A DNA stretch of 64,000 nucleotides from NCBI GenBank assembly GCA_016872775.1, contig VGZA01000017.1, positions 1 to 64,000 of the forward strand. Reading direction: 5' to 3'. How positions within the stretch are numbered: position 1 is the first letter of the stretch; each line of letters starts with the position of its first letter. The position numbers and the translations under genes were made by a program. The notes beneath the pieces are model-generated. The model was not told the origin of the DNA and ran no database searches. It worked only from the letters and a program-made list of their open reading frames with translations. Shown here piece by piece: positions 9,289 through 17,122 of the stretch. The stretch comes from Planctomycetota bacterium. Its GTDB lineage: Bacteria; Planctomycetota; Planctomycetia; Pirellulales; Pirellulaceae.

Positions 9289-10167
9289 ATGATCACACGA
9301 CGCGTTTTCTGCCTGGCGACTTTGTGCGGCGCGGCGGTCGGTCGGAACGGCGCGGCGGAGCAATCGCCGTTGCCGGAGGGTACGGGTCAGGTCGCGGTGA
9401 GCGTGCAGGACCGACCGATCGAACTGTTCACTTATAAGCCGCCCGGGTTCCGTTCCGGGCCGCTGATTATGGTATTTCATGGCGTCCTGCGGAATGCGGA
9501 CGAGTACCGCGACCATGCTCGAGGCATGGGCGACCGGCATCAGGCGTTGATCGTGGCGCCTCGGTTTACGGAGGCCGATTTTCCCTTGGAAAAGTACCAG
9601 CTGGGCGGCTTGCGCGTGAATGGGTCGATTCGCCCTTCGAGCGAATGGACCTGGCAATGGGTCGCTCCGATCGCCGACGCGATCCGCCGACGCGAGTCGC
9701 GGCCGGAGATGCCGTTGTTTCTGATCGGCCATTCGGGAGGCGGGCAGTTTCTGGTGCGACTGGCCGGTTTTGTATCGACGGGCGCGAAACGGGTCGTGGC
9801 GGCGAACGCAGGCACGCTACTATTTCCCTCGCGCGAATATGCATTTCCGTACGGGTTCGGCGAGCTTCCGGACGAGCTTTCCAACGACGACGCCCTGCGG
9901 CGTTATCTAGCGCAGCCCCTGACCTTCTATCTTGGGTCGGGTGACATTGAACGGGACGAGTACCTGGACGTGAAGCCGGCGGCCGACCGCCAGGGGATGA
10001 CTCGATTCGAGCGCGGGCGCAACGCGTTCGCCCTGGGGCAGCGGTTGGCCGAGGAACGCGGCTGGGAATTCGGCTGGCGGCTGGTGATCGCCGAGGGCGT
10101 CGAGCACGACCATGAGAAGATGTTTGATCACCCGCAATGCCAAAAGGCCTTGTTCGACACGCCGTAG
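9289..10167 (+). CDS. secreted alpha/beta hydrolase (esterase/depolymerase-like)
   Basis: 292 aa. Starts MITRRVFCLATLCGAAVG, a short twin-arginine-like or Sec signal. Alpha/beta-hydrolase core: oxyanion strand PLIMVFHGVLRNADEYRD, nucleophile elbow GHSGGG (catalytic Ser about residue 148), a candidate acid near GSGDIERDEY, and a candidate histidine in EGVEHDHEKMFDHPQ at the C-terminus. Resembles polyhydroxybutyrate-depolymerase or feruloyl-esterase-like proteins. Shine-Dalgarno GAGGAA lies 8 nt before the ATG. Substrate unknown. It diverges from the PQQ gene at 9156. Confidence 0.8.
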   Translation: MITRRVFCLATLCGAAVGRNGAAEQSPLPEGTGQVAVSVQDRPIELFTYKPPGFRSGPLIMVFHGVLRNADEYRDHARGMGDRHQALIVAPRFTEADFPLEKYQLGGLRVNGSIRPSSEWTWQWVAPIADAIRRRESRPEMPLFLIGHSGGGQFLVRLAGFVSTGAKRVVAANAGTLLFPSREYAFPYGFGELPDELSNDDALRRYLAQPLTFYLGSGDIERDEYLDVKPAADRQGMTRFERGRNAFALGQRLAEERGWEFGWRLVIAEGVEHDHEKMFDHPQCQKALFDTP

Positions 10168-10242
10168 CGGTCATTCCCTCGCCGATCGGTTCGCGTTAAG
10201 ATGCGGCGAACGTTGTCGGAAGTCCCAGGGAGTCGCAATACC

Positions 10243-11418
10243 ATGCCCCAGGCTGGCGAGTTTTCGGGCGTCGAATCGGCGCTGTCGCAGGGTGGCGTTC
10301 GCCAGTCGTTGCGAGTACTGGCGGATCACTTGTTGGCGGAAGGCCGATACCATGAACTGTACCGCGCGCGGAAGATGCAGGTCCGCAATCGGCTGGGCCT
10401 GACCCTGTTGGATGACGACCCGGGCGAACGGCTGTCGGACGAACAGCGGCTGAAGCTGGAAGAAGAATTGACGCTGGTCTGCCGCGAGATCGGCGGCCTC
10501 TTGATGCGGGCCGGCAAGACCTACGACGGTTGGATGTTCCTGCGAGCCGCCGGGGCGAAGGAATTGGCGCGGCAGATTCTGGACGAAACGCCCACGACCG
10601 AAGATAACCGCGAGGAGATGATCGAAGTTGCCTTGCGCGAGGGGTTAGACGTGGCGCGCGGATTCGCGCTGGTGCTGGAGAGTTTTGGTTGCTGCAATGC
10701 GATCACAACGTTTGACGCCGAGATCAGCCGGCAGAGTCCCGCGGATCGGCAGGCCGCGGCCGCGATCCTGGTCCGAGCGCTGCACCGCGACCTGCTCGCG
10801 AGCGTCACGCGCGATATCGCCCGCCAGGAAGGTCAGGCCCCCCAAGGCACTCGGCTGGGGGAACTCGTCGCCGAGCGCCCCTGGCTGTTTGGAGAAATGT
10901 CGTACCACATCGATACGACCCACCTGGCCTCGGTGGTGCGGTTCGCGCGTCAATTGCGCGACCCTGAACTGCTAAGCACGGCGTTCGACCTCACCGAATA
11001 CGGCCGCCGGCTGCACAAACAGTTTCAATATCCCGGCGACGAACCGTTCGGGGAAATGTACCCGGCCAGCGCATTGTTCTTCCGTGCCTTGCTGGGCGAG
11101 GGCGTCGACGAGGCGCTCGGTTATTTTCGAAACAAGGCCGAGTCGCTCGATCCGCAGCAGGCCGGCTCGGCACCTGCCGAGGTTTACGTCGATCTGCTGG
11201 CTCGGACCGGCCGGCCGCGCGAAGCGCTGGTCGAGGCGCTGCGGCTGCTGGGCAACGAAAATCAATTGCTCGGGATCGCTCCCTCGTTTCTCGATCTCGC
11301 GCGGCAAGCCAACGACTTTCAACCGATCGTCGACTTCTGCCGCGAACGGGGCGATCTGCTCGGCTTCGCCACCGCACTGGTCGTCGCGCGCGGCAGCGAT
11401 CGACTGCCTTCGCCATAA
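10243..11418 (+). CDS. helical-repeat hypothetical protein
   Basis: 391 aa from the ATG at 10243, which has AGGGAG 11 nt upstream; an in-frame ATG at 10201 would add 14 residues without an obvious ribosome site. The protein is almost entirely alpha-helical (LRVLADHLLAEGRYHELYRARKMQ, EVYVDLLARTGRPREALVEALRLL) in a TPR-like pattern, with no signal peptide. No known catalytic motif. The downstream metallopeptidase gene begins 16 nt after its stop, so they are likely co-transcribed. Confidence 0.75.
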   Translation: MPQAGEFSGVESALSQGGVRQSLRVLADHLLAEGRYHELYRARKMQVRNRLGLTLLDDDPGERLSDEQRLKLEEELTLVCREIGGLLMRAGKTYDGWMFLRAAGAKELARQILDETPTTEDNREEMIEVALREGLDVARGFALVLESFGCCNAITTFDAEISRQSPADRQAAAAILVRALHRDLLASVTRDIARQEGQAPQGTRLGELVAERPWLFGEMSYHIDTTHLASVVRFARQLRDPELLSTAFDLTEYGRRLHKQFQYPGDEPFGEMYPASALFFRALLGEGVDEALGYFRNKAESLDPQQAGSAPAEVYVDLLARTGRPREALVEALRLLGNENQLLGIAPSFLDLARQANDFQPIVDFCRERGDLLGFATALVVARGSDRLPSP

Positions 11419-11434
11419 CGCCTGAGGTCCAGCC

Positions 11435-13141
11435 ATGCATTGGGTTCCGCGATTTGGATTTCTTCTGGGGTTCACCATGTGGATCGGGACGGGAATTGGC
11501 GGCAGCCGGGACCTGCCGGCCGCCGACGGTACGCCGGCGGCAATCAAGTTTATTCGCGAGCACGAGACCCGGATCCGGCCGGTGGAAATCGAGGTCAGTC
11601 GCGCCTGGTGGAATGCCAACACCACGGGCAAGGACGACGACTTCGCGGCGAAAGAACAGGCCGAAAACAAGCTGAACGGCCTGCTTTCAAACGCCTCGCA
11701 CTTCGGTCAGCTGAAGCAGATCCGCGCCCTGGAGATCGCCGATCCGACGATCGCCAGGCAGATCCAGATCCTGTATCTGCAATACCTGGAAAAGCAGGTC
11801 GATCCGGCGTTGCTGCAGCGGATGACCGCCACCGCGAACCGCATCGAAAAAGCATTCAACGTGTTTCGCGCCAAGGTCGGCGACAAAAACCTCAGCGACG
11901 GCGAAGTGCGGCAGGTGCTGCAGAAGTCAACCGACACCGCCGAACGGCGGCAGGTCTGGGAAGCCAGCAAGCGCGTCGGCGCGGAAATCGAACCGGAATT
12001 GCGTGACCTGGTACGTCTCCGCAACGAGGCTGCGAGCGGACTTGGTTTCGAGAACTTCCACGCACTCCAACTGCATCTCACCGAATTGAATCAAGCCCAG
12101 GTGCTGAAGCTGTTCGACGAACTCGACGCATTGACGCGCGAACCGTTCGCCCGCGCAAAAGCCGAAATCGACCGTCGTCTGGCGAGGCAGTATGGTATCG
12201 AGGTGGGCGACCTGCGACCGTGGCACTACCACGACCCGTTTTTCCAGGAGCCGCAGAATGTCTACGACTCCAACTTGAACGGCCCCTTTGTGAATGCGGA
12301 TATTCAGCATATTTGCCGCGAGTTCTACCGCAGTATCGGTCTGCCGATCGACGACGTGTTGATGCGCAGCGACTTGTACGAAAAGGCCGGGAAGAGCCCG
12401 CACGCGTTCTGCACCGATATCGATCGCGAAGGCGACGTGCGGGTGCTGGCCAATATCCGGCCCACCGAATACTGGATGGGGACAATGCTGCACGAACTGG
12501 GCCACGCCGTCTACAGCAGCAAGAACATTCCGGCCGAAGTTCCCTACGTCCTGCGTTCCGAAGCGCATATCCTGGCCACCGAAGGCGTGGCGATGATGTT
12601 CGAGCGGTTTTCCAAGAGCGCGGACTGGCTGACCGCATTCGGTGTCGAAGTCGCCGACAAGCAGCAGTACTCCGCCGACGGCGCCCGCATGCGCGCCGAT
12701 CGATTGCTGATCTTCTCCCGCTGGTGTCAGGTCATGTTCCGATTTGAAATGGAACTCTACCGCGACCCGGGCCAGGATTTGAACCGGCTCTGGTGGGACC
12801 TCGTCGAAAAATACCAGAACCTACACCGTCCCGAAGGACGTAACGCCCCCGACTACGCCAGCAAGGTTCACATCGTCTCCGCCCCGGTCTACTACCACAA
12901 TTACATGCTGGGAGAACTGTTCGCCTGCCAGCTGCACGCCACGATCGCCAGAGAACTGCTCAAGGAAACCGACGCCGCCAATGCCATCTACACGCGGGAC
13001 CCGCGCGTCGGTGAATTCATGAAAGCCAAGGTCTTTTCCCAAGGCCGTATTCGCAGCTGGAATGAGCTTACGCGCTTCGCGACCGGTGAGGAATTGAATC
13101 CGCGAGCATTCGCTGCCGAATTCGCACCACCAAAAAAATAA
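11435..13141 (+). CDS. secreted M2/M3-like zinc metallopeptidase
   Basis: 568 aa. N-terminal signal-like segment (FGFLLGFTMWIGTGIGG). Zinc motif HELGH at 353-357 with E354 as the general base; a third ligand is probably E376 or E383 in RSEAHILATEGVAMMFE. The long all-helical N-terminal half and the late VSAPVYYHNYMLGELFA segment match peptidyl-dipeptidase/ACE-type (M2) and oligopeptidase (M3) gluzincins. Likely cleaves dipeptides from peptides in the periplasm. The Shine-Dalgarno GAGG is 8 nt before the ATG. A terminator hairpin overlaps the stop codon. Confidence 0.85.
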   Translation: MHWVPRFGFLLGFTMWIGTGIGGSRDLPAADGTPAAIKFIREHETRIRPVEIEVSRAWWNANTTGKDDDFAAKEQAENKLNGLLSNASHFGQLKQIRALEIADPTIARQIQILYLQYLEKQVDPALLQRMTATANRIEKAFNVFRAKVGDKNLSDGEVRQVLQKSTDTAERRQVWEASKRVGAEIEPELRDLVRLRNEAASGLGFENFHALQLHLTELNQAQVLKLFDELDALTREPFARAKAEIDRRLARQYGIEVGDLRPWHYHDPFFQEPQNVYDSNLNGPFVNADIQHICREFYRSIGLPIDDVLMRSDLYEKAGKSPHAFCTDIDREGDVRVLANIRPTEYWMGTMLHELGHAVYSSKNIPAEVPYVLRSEAHILATEGVAMMFERFSKSADWLTAFGVEVADKQQYSADGARMRADRLLIFSRWCQVMFRFEMELYRDPGQDLNRLWWDLVEKYQNLHRPEGRNAPDYASKVHIVSAPVYYHNYMLGELFACQLHATIARELLKETDAANAIYTRDPRVGEFMKAKVFSQGRIRSWNELTRFATGEELNPRAFAAEFAPPKK

Positions 13142-13175
13142 CGGTCTGCCAGGTTTCCCGTGGCAGACCGTTTGT
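13139..13175. terminator. bidirectional intrinsic terminator
   Basis: Perfect 11-bp stem ACGGTCTGCCA (13141-13151) / TGGCAGACCGT (13161-13171) with a 9-nt loop. On the plus strand it is followed by TTT after the metallopeptidase gene; on the minus strand it is followed by TATTTTTTT after the cysteine-rich gene. It therefore serves both convergent genes. Confidence 0.85.
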
Positions 13176-13202
13176 CGTCAGAGCCTTTAGGGCAAGTCCA
13201 GC

Positions 13203-13826
13203 TTAGCGGACCAAGCTGGCGCTGGCATGAACGACCCGACGTTGGGTAGGCAGGAAAGCGGAAGGATCAACAACCGGAGCCGGAGGAGCGATCGAATCGT
13301 TTCCTTGCTTCGCTTCCGCAGGAGCCGCACTGTTGCTGCCGCAGGTCGGAGCAGCAGCGCAACCCTTCGAGCAACCCGAAGCGCACTTCGGCTTGCAGCT
13401 GCTGTTGCAGGAGAACAAGCGGTCGAGCAGGCAAGGACGGCAACGGTCCTTGCAGCCCTGCTTGCAAGCCTTTTCACAGCCGCAGCTAGGAGCAGCAGCG
13501 CCGCAGGTCGGAGCAGCACAGCCACTGTTGCACTTGTTGGAGCAACGAATCTTGCGGCAGCAGTTGCTCTTGCAGCCCTTGTTGCAGCCGTTGTCAGCAC
13601 CGCAGGTCGGAGCAGCAGCGTTGCAACCGCACGTCGGCGCGGCCGCTGCGCAGCTCGGCTTCTGCGCGCAATCGGCTGGCTTCGTGCAGCAGCTCTTCGC
13701 GGCGCAACCACTGTTGCAGCCGCATCCATTAATCCCGAGCATCCGGTCCAGAAGATCGAACGCGAAAGTCTGGGTACACAGGCCGAGGCCGAGTACCAAC
13801 GCACCAACTAAAACTTTGAACTTCAT
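13203..13826 (-). CDS. secreted cysteine-rich protein (about 30 Cys)
   Basis: 207 aa. Signal peptide MKFKVLVGALVLGLGLCTQTFA, then a mature domain with about 30 cysteines in 130 residues, arranged as GCGC, SCC, CGC and CxxGC pairs and five copies of an A-A-P-(T/S)-C-G element. The last 45 residues are cysteine-free and proline/alanine-rich, ending FLPTQRRVVHASASLVR. Shine-Dalgarno AAGGAG lies about 10 nt before the ATG. The spacing is not that of metallothioneins or granulins that I know. Periplasmic disulfide-linked matrix or metal sequestration are both possible; function unknown. Confidence 0.75.
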   Translation of the reverse strand: MKFKVLVGALVLGLGLCTQTFAFDLLDRMLGINGCGCNSGCAAKSCCTKPADCAQKPSCAAAAPTCGCNAAAPTCGADNGCNKGCKSNCCRKIRCSNKCNSGCAAPTCGAAAPSCGCEKACKQGCKDRCRPCLLDRLFSCNSSCKPKCASGCSKGCAAAPTCGSNSAAPAEAKQGNDSIAPPAPVVDPSAFLPTQRRVVHASASLVR

Positions 13827-14383
13827 CGAGCCACGTCTCCTTTACGTTGGACCTGTCCTACGATCGAGTTTTTCCTTCGGGGTATCCCGGAGGTACCACC
13901 GACGACGTTTGACATGCCCGTTGGCTGCTCTCACGTCTTCGCTGGGGAAACCGTGGGAGGATTCGCTCGCCGTAGGTCCAGTTGCGGGTTGGATGGGTCT
14001 TTACCCGCAGTTCACGGTGTATACGCGTCAGAACCGGTCGAGCCATTCCTTGGCCCGATAAAAGTCCGCTCCGGCTGCTCTGTCGCTCTTGGTTGTGTGC
14101 CCGTGTCGAGCACGAATTCGAGTCAAACGACACCTACCGTATCGTCCGTATCTTCCAGGCCCCTTGAGTCGCCGGAAACAATTTTCCGCGTGTGGTTTAC
14201 GACAACTTCCCGCTTGAGATTTCCGGTTTCAAAAGGTAGCGAAACCTTGCCGGTCGTATTGGGTTCCAGCCGGCCGGATTCCACAGAAAATCCTCGGCGA
14301 GCTCGCATACCTTCCCATAGTGAAAGGTCGCCCGACGTGGTAAACTCTCTCCATCCTGCCTGGCATCCCCGCGGACCCGCCCC
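13827..14383. other. intergenic region, no convincing gene
   Basis: 557 bases between the cysteine-rich gene (leftward) and the cupin gene (rightward). The Shine-Dalgarno and presumably the promoter of the cysteine-rich gene lie at the left end. On the minus strand around 14123-14290 a short stretch reads LEPNTTGKVSLPFETGN..., faintly like a DUF1573-type Ig domain, but it has no start of its own and lies opposite the cupin gene. I see no RNA gene here. Confidence 0.5.
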
Positions 14384-14746
14384 ATGCCTCCCTCCGTCCA
14401 ACCGGGATTCGAAATCGTCGACTTTACGAAACTCGAACCGCAATCCTGCCCGTGCGGATTCGCTCGACGTGCATTTCAGGCCAACAGCGATTTCCCCGGC
14501 ACCGTACACCTCACCGATATCACCCAGGATGCCAGGACCCATTACCACCGCCGGCTCACGGAGACCTATTACATCCTGGAATGCGAACCCGACGCCCGGC
14601 TGCAGTTGGATGACCAACAGCTGCCGATCGCGCCCGGAATGGCAATCCTGATCCGCCCCGGCACTCGGCATCGCGCGATCGGCCGGATGAAGATCCTTAA
14701 TATCGTGTTCCCTAAGTTCGATCCGACGGACGAATGGTTCGACTGA
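14384..14746 (+). CDS. single-domain cupin protein
   Basis: 120 aa, one cupin_2 barrel. Metal-binding motif 1 is recognisable as THYHRRLTETYYILE (His-x-His ... Glu), preceded by VHLTDITQDA, and motif 2 as IAPGMAILIRPGTRHRAIG. The end VFPKFDPTDEWFD is also typical. Small cupins of this type bind one divalent metal and include isomerases, dioxygenases and sugar-binding proteins, so substrate cannot be assigned. No signal peptide. Confidence 0.85.
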   Translation: MPPSVQPGFEIVDFTKLEPQSCPCGFARRAFQANSDFPGTVHLTDITQDARTHYHRRLTETYYILECEPDARLQLDDQQLPIAPGMAILIRPGTRHRAIGRMKILNIVFPKFDPTDEWFD

Positions 14747-14860
14747 CGTAGCCGCCGGCTGGAACCTGACCCGCTTGCCTTCGCCCGACCTGGACTCCTA
14801 TTCTTAAAGGTATTCTCAAAGGATGACATTCTCCGACCCTTGCGACCCACGAGGCGTTTC

Positions 14861-17080
14861 ATGATACGCTCGCTGTTGACAATTGCCCTTTTCCTATTCA
14901 GCGGACCGACTTTCGCCTTCGGCGCGGAGCGTTCCGATCCCCGCTTCCCCGACTGGACCTACTGGCGAGGCCCGGAACAGAACGGTATTTCCCGCGAAAC
15001 CGGGATCGCCGATAAATGGGACCCTCGAGGCGGACCTGGCAGCAATCTGGCCTGGGTTCGTCGCGACCTGGGAACCCGCAGTACGCCGGTGGTCATGAAC
15101 GGCCGGCTGTACACGATTGTCCGCGACCTGCCGGGAACTGCGAACGAAGGCGAAGCGGTCGTCTGTATTAACACCGAAACCGGCGAAGACGTCTGGCGGC
15201 ATCGCTTTAATGTCTGGTTGTCCGAGGTCCCCGATACCCGTGTCGGCTGGTCTTCGGTCGTCGCCGACCCGGAAACGGGTTACGTCTACGCTCTGGGCGT
15301 TTGCGGGTACTTCTGTTGTCTTGACGGCGCCACCGGTAAGCCGATCTGGTCGATTCCAATGCACGAGCGTTTTGGATTATTGAGCACCTACGGCGGTCGC
15401 ACCAATTTCCCGGTCATCTGCGAGGATCTGGTGCTGCTCGGATCGGTCATTATCGGATGGGGCGACATGGCTCGACCGGCCCACCGTGTCCTGGCGATGA
15501 ACAAACGCACCGGCGAAGTCGTCTGGTTCGTCAGCACCAGGCTTCTGCCGGAGGATACCATCTACTGTGCCCCGGTCGTGACGGTGTTGAAAGGGCAAAA
15601 GGCGATGGTGTTCGGTTCGGGCGACGGCTCGATCTGGGCTCTGCAGCCTCGGACCGGCAAGACGATCTGGGAATACCAGTTTTCCCGCCGAGGCATCAAT
15701 ACGCCGCCGGTCGTGGACGGCGATCATATTTATGTCGGACACAGTGAGGAAAATGTCAAAGGACTGAAAGTCGGCGCTGTCGCACGGATCGACGGCTCCC
15801 TGCGGGGACTGGTGACCGAGAAAGCCGAAGTCTGGAAGGTCGAGGAACTCGGCATTGGCAAGTGCGCCCCGCTGCTCTGGGACAAGCGCCTGTATACGTT
15901 CGACGACGCCGGGAAGCTGCGGGTCCTCGACGCGGAAACCGGCGATCCGATCGGGACTGGGCGGCCCTATACCACCGGCACGATGAACCGTTCCTCACCG
16001 TTGTACGTGGACGGCAAGATCATCTACACCGAAGCCAATGGACGCTGGTATTTCTTTCAGCCGACGGAAAAGGGAGTCAAGGAACTGAGCAAGGGTCGCT
16101 TGCCGGCCGGCGAGGAAATCAATGCGTCGCCGATCTGTTCCCATGGACGACTGTATATCACGTCGTCGCACGGTTTGTACTGCATCCAGGATCCGTCCAA
16201 GGCGTCGGCCGCGGATCCGATTTCTCCGGCAGCGGAAGAGATCGTTGACGGGGACAAGGGTCCCTCGCATGTGCAGATTGTGCCGTGCGAAATCCTGATG
16301 GGGACGGGGGAAACTCAGCAATTGAAGGTGCGGCTGTTCAATGCGCGCGGCCAGTTGCTTGGCGAAAGCCCCGCCAGTTTTCAGCTCGAAGGTGACGGCA
16401 AGATCAGCTCCGAAGGCCTGTTTACCGCACCCACCGATCGCAAGCACACCGCCACGATCATCACCGCGAAGGTGGGTGATCTGACCGGCCGGGCGCGGAT
16501 CCGAATCGTGCCGCCGCTGCCGTGGAAATTCGACTTCGAAGGCTTGAACGACGCACCGCTGCCCTGGGTCGGTGCTCGTTACCGACACCAGATTCGCAAT
16601 GTCGACGGCAACAACCTGATGGCCAAAATCACGACGATCCCCAAAGGAACCAAGAGCCGCAGCTGGTTTGGTCCGTCCTCCTTGCACGATTACACCGTTC
16701 AGGCCGAACTGTACGGCAACATCATGAACAAGAAGATTCCCGACATGGGCGTGATCGCGCAAGGGTACACATTGGAACTCCAGGGCGAACAACAGAAACT
16801 CTATATGAGCAGCTGGATTTCCCACGATTTCCGCACCCACCAGGAGATCGATTTCAAGTGGGAACCGAACACCTGGTACGTCATGAAGCTGCAGGTGGCG
16901 AATCAGAACGGCAAAGCAGTGATCCGCGGCAAAGTCTGGAAAAAGGGCGAGAAGGAACCGCAGGACTGGCGGATCGAAATGGTTGACGACACACCGAACA
17001 CGCAGGGCAGTCCCGGCCTGTTCGGAAACTCCACGAACGCGGAAGTGTTTATTGACAACGTCACAGTAACACCTAATTAA
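14861..17080 (+). CDS. secreted PQQ-like propeller with C-terminal Ig-like and jelly-roll domains
   Basis: 739 aa from the ATG at 14861 (MIRSLLTIALFLFSGPTFAFGAE, Sec signal). Residues about 25-460 form the propeller with entry motif WTYWRGPEQNGIS and blades such as INTETGEDVWRH, LDGATGKPIW, MNKRTGEVVWF and LQPRTGKTIWEY. Residues about 470-560 are a bacterial Ig-like segment (LKVRLFNARGQLLGE...SSEGLFTAPTD). Residues about 560-739 are a concanavalin-like domain (FDFEGLNDAPLPWVGARY ... GLFGNSTNAEVFIDNVTVTPN). The modular tail suggests attachment to a surface polymer. Followed by a second PQQ gene 42 nt downstream; likely an operon. Confidence 0.85.
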   Translation: MIRSLLTIALFLFSGPTFAFGAERSDPRFPDWTYWRGPEQNGISRETGIADKWDPRGGPGSNLAWVRRDLGTRSTPVVMNGRLYTIVRDLPGTANEGEAVVCINTETGEDVWRHRFNVWLSEVPDTRVGWSSVVADPETGYVYALGVCGYFCCLDGATGKPIWSIPMHERFGLLSTYGGRTNFPVICEDLVLLGSVIIGWGDMARPAHRVLAMNKRTGEVVWFVSTRLLPEDTIYCAPVVTVLKGQKAMVFGSGDGSIWALQPRTGKTIWEYQFSRRGINTPPVVDGDHIYVGHSEENVKGLKVGAVARIDGSLRGLVTEKAEVWKVEELGIGKCAPLLWDKRLYTFDDAGKLRVLDAETGDPIGTGRPYTTGTMNRSSPLYVDGKIIYTEANGRWYFFQPTEKGVKELSKGRLPAGEEINASPICSHGRLYITSSHGLYCIQDPSKASAADPISPAAEEIVDGDKGPSHVQIVPCEILMGTGETQQLKVRLFNARGQLLGESPASFQLEGDGKISSEGLFTAPTDRKHTATIITAKVGDLTGRARIRIVPPLPWKFDFEGLNDAPLPWVGARYRHQIRNVDGNNLMAKITTIPKGTKSRSWFGPSSLHDYTVQAELYGNIMNKKIPDMGVIAQGYTLELQGEQQKLYMSSWISHDFRTHQEIDFKWEPNTWYVMKLQVANQNGKAVIRGKVWKKGEKEPQDWRIEMVDDTPNTQGSPGLFGNSTNAEVFIDNVTVTPN

Positions 17081-17122
17081 CCGGCGGACGCGACTGAATT
17101 TCAAATGGGAGTAACCAACATC

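Noticed and set aside
14123-14330. Minus-strand DUF1573-like piece (LEPNTTGKVSLPFETGN)
   Set aside because: Only one weak strand motif, no N-terminal half, and its upstream part would lie opposite the cupin gene. Mentioned only as possible decay.
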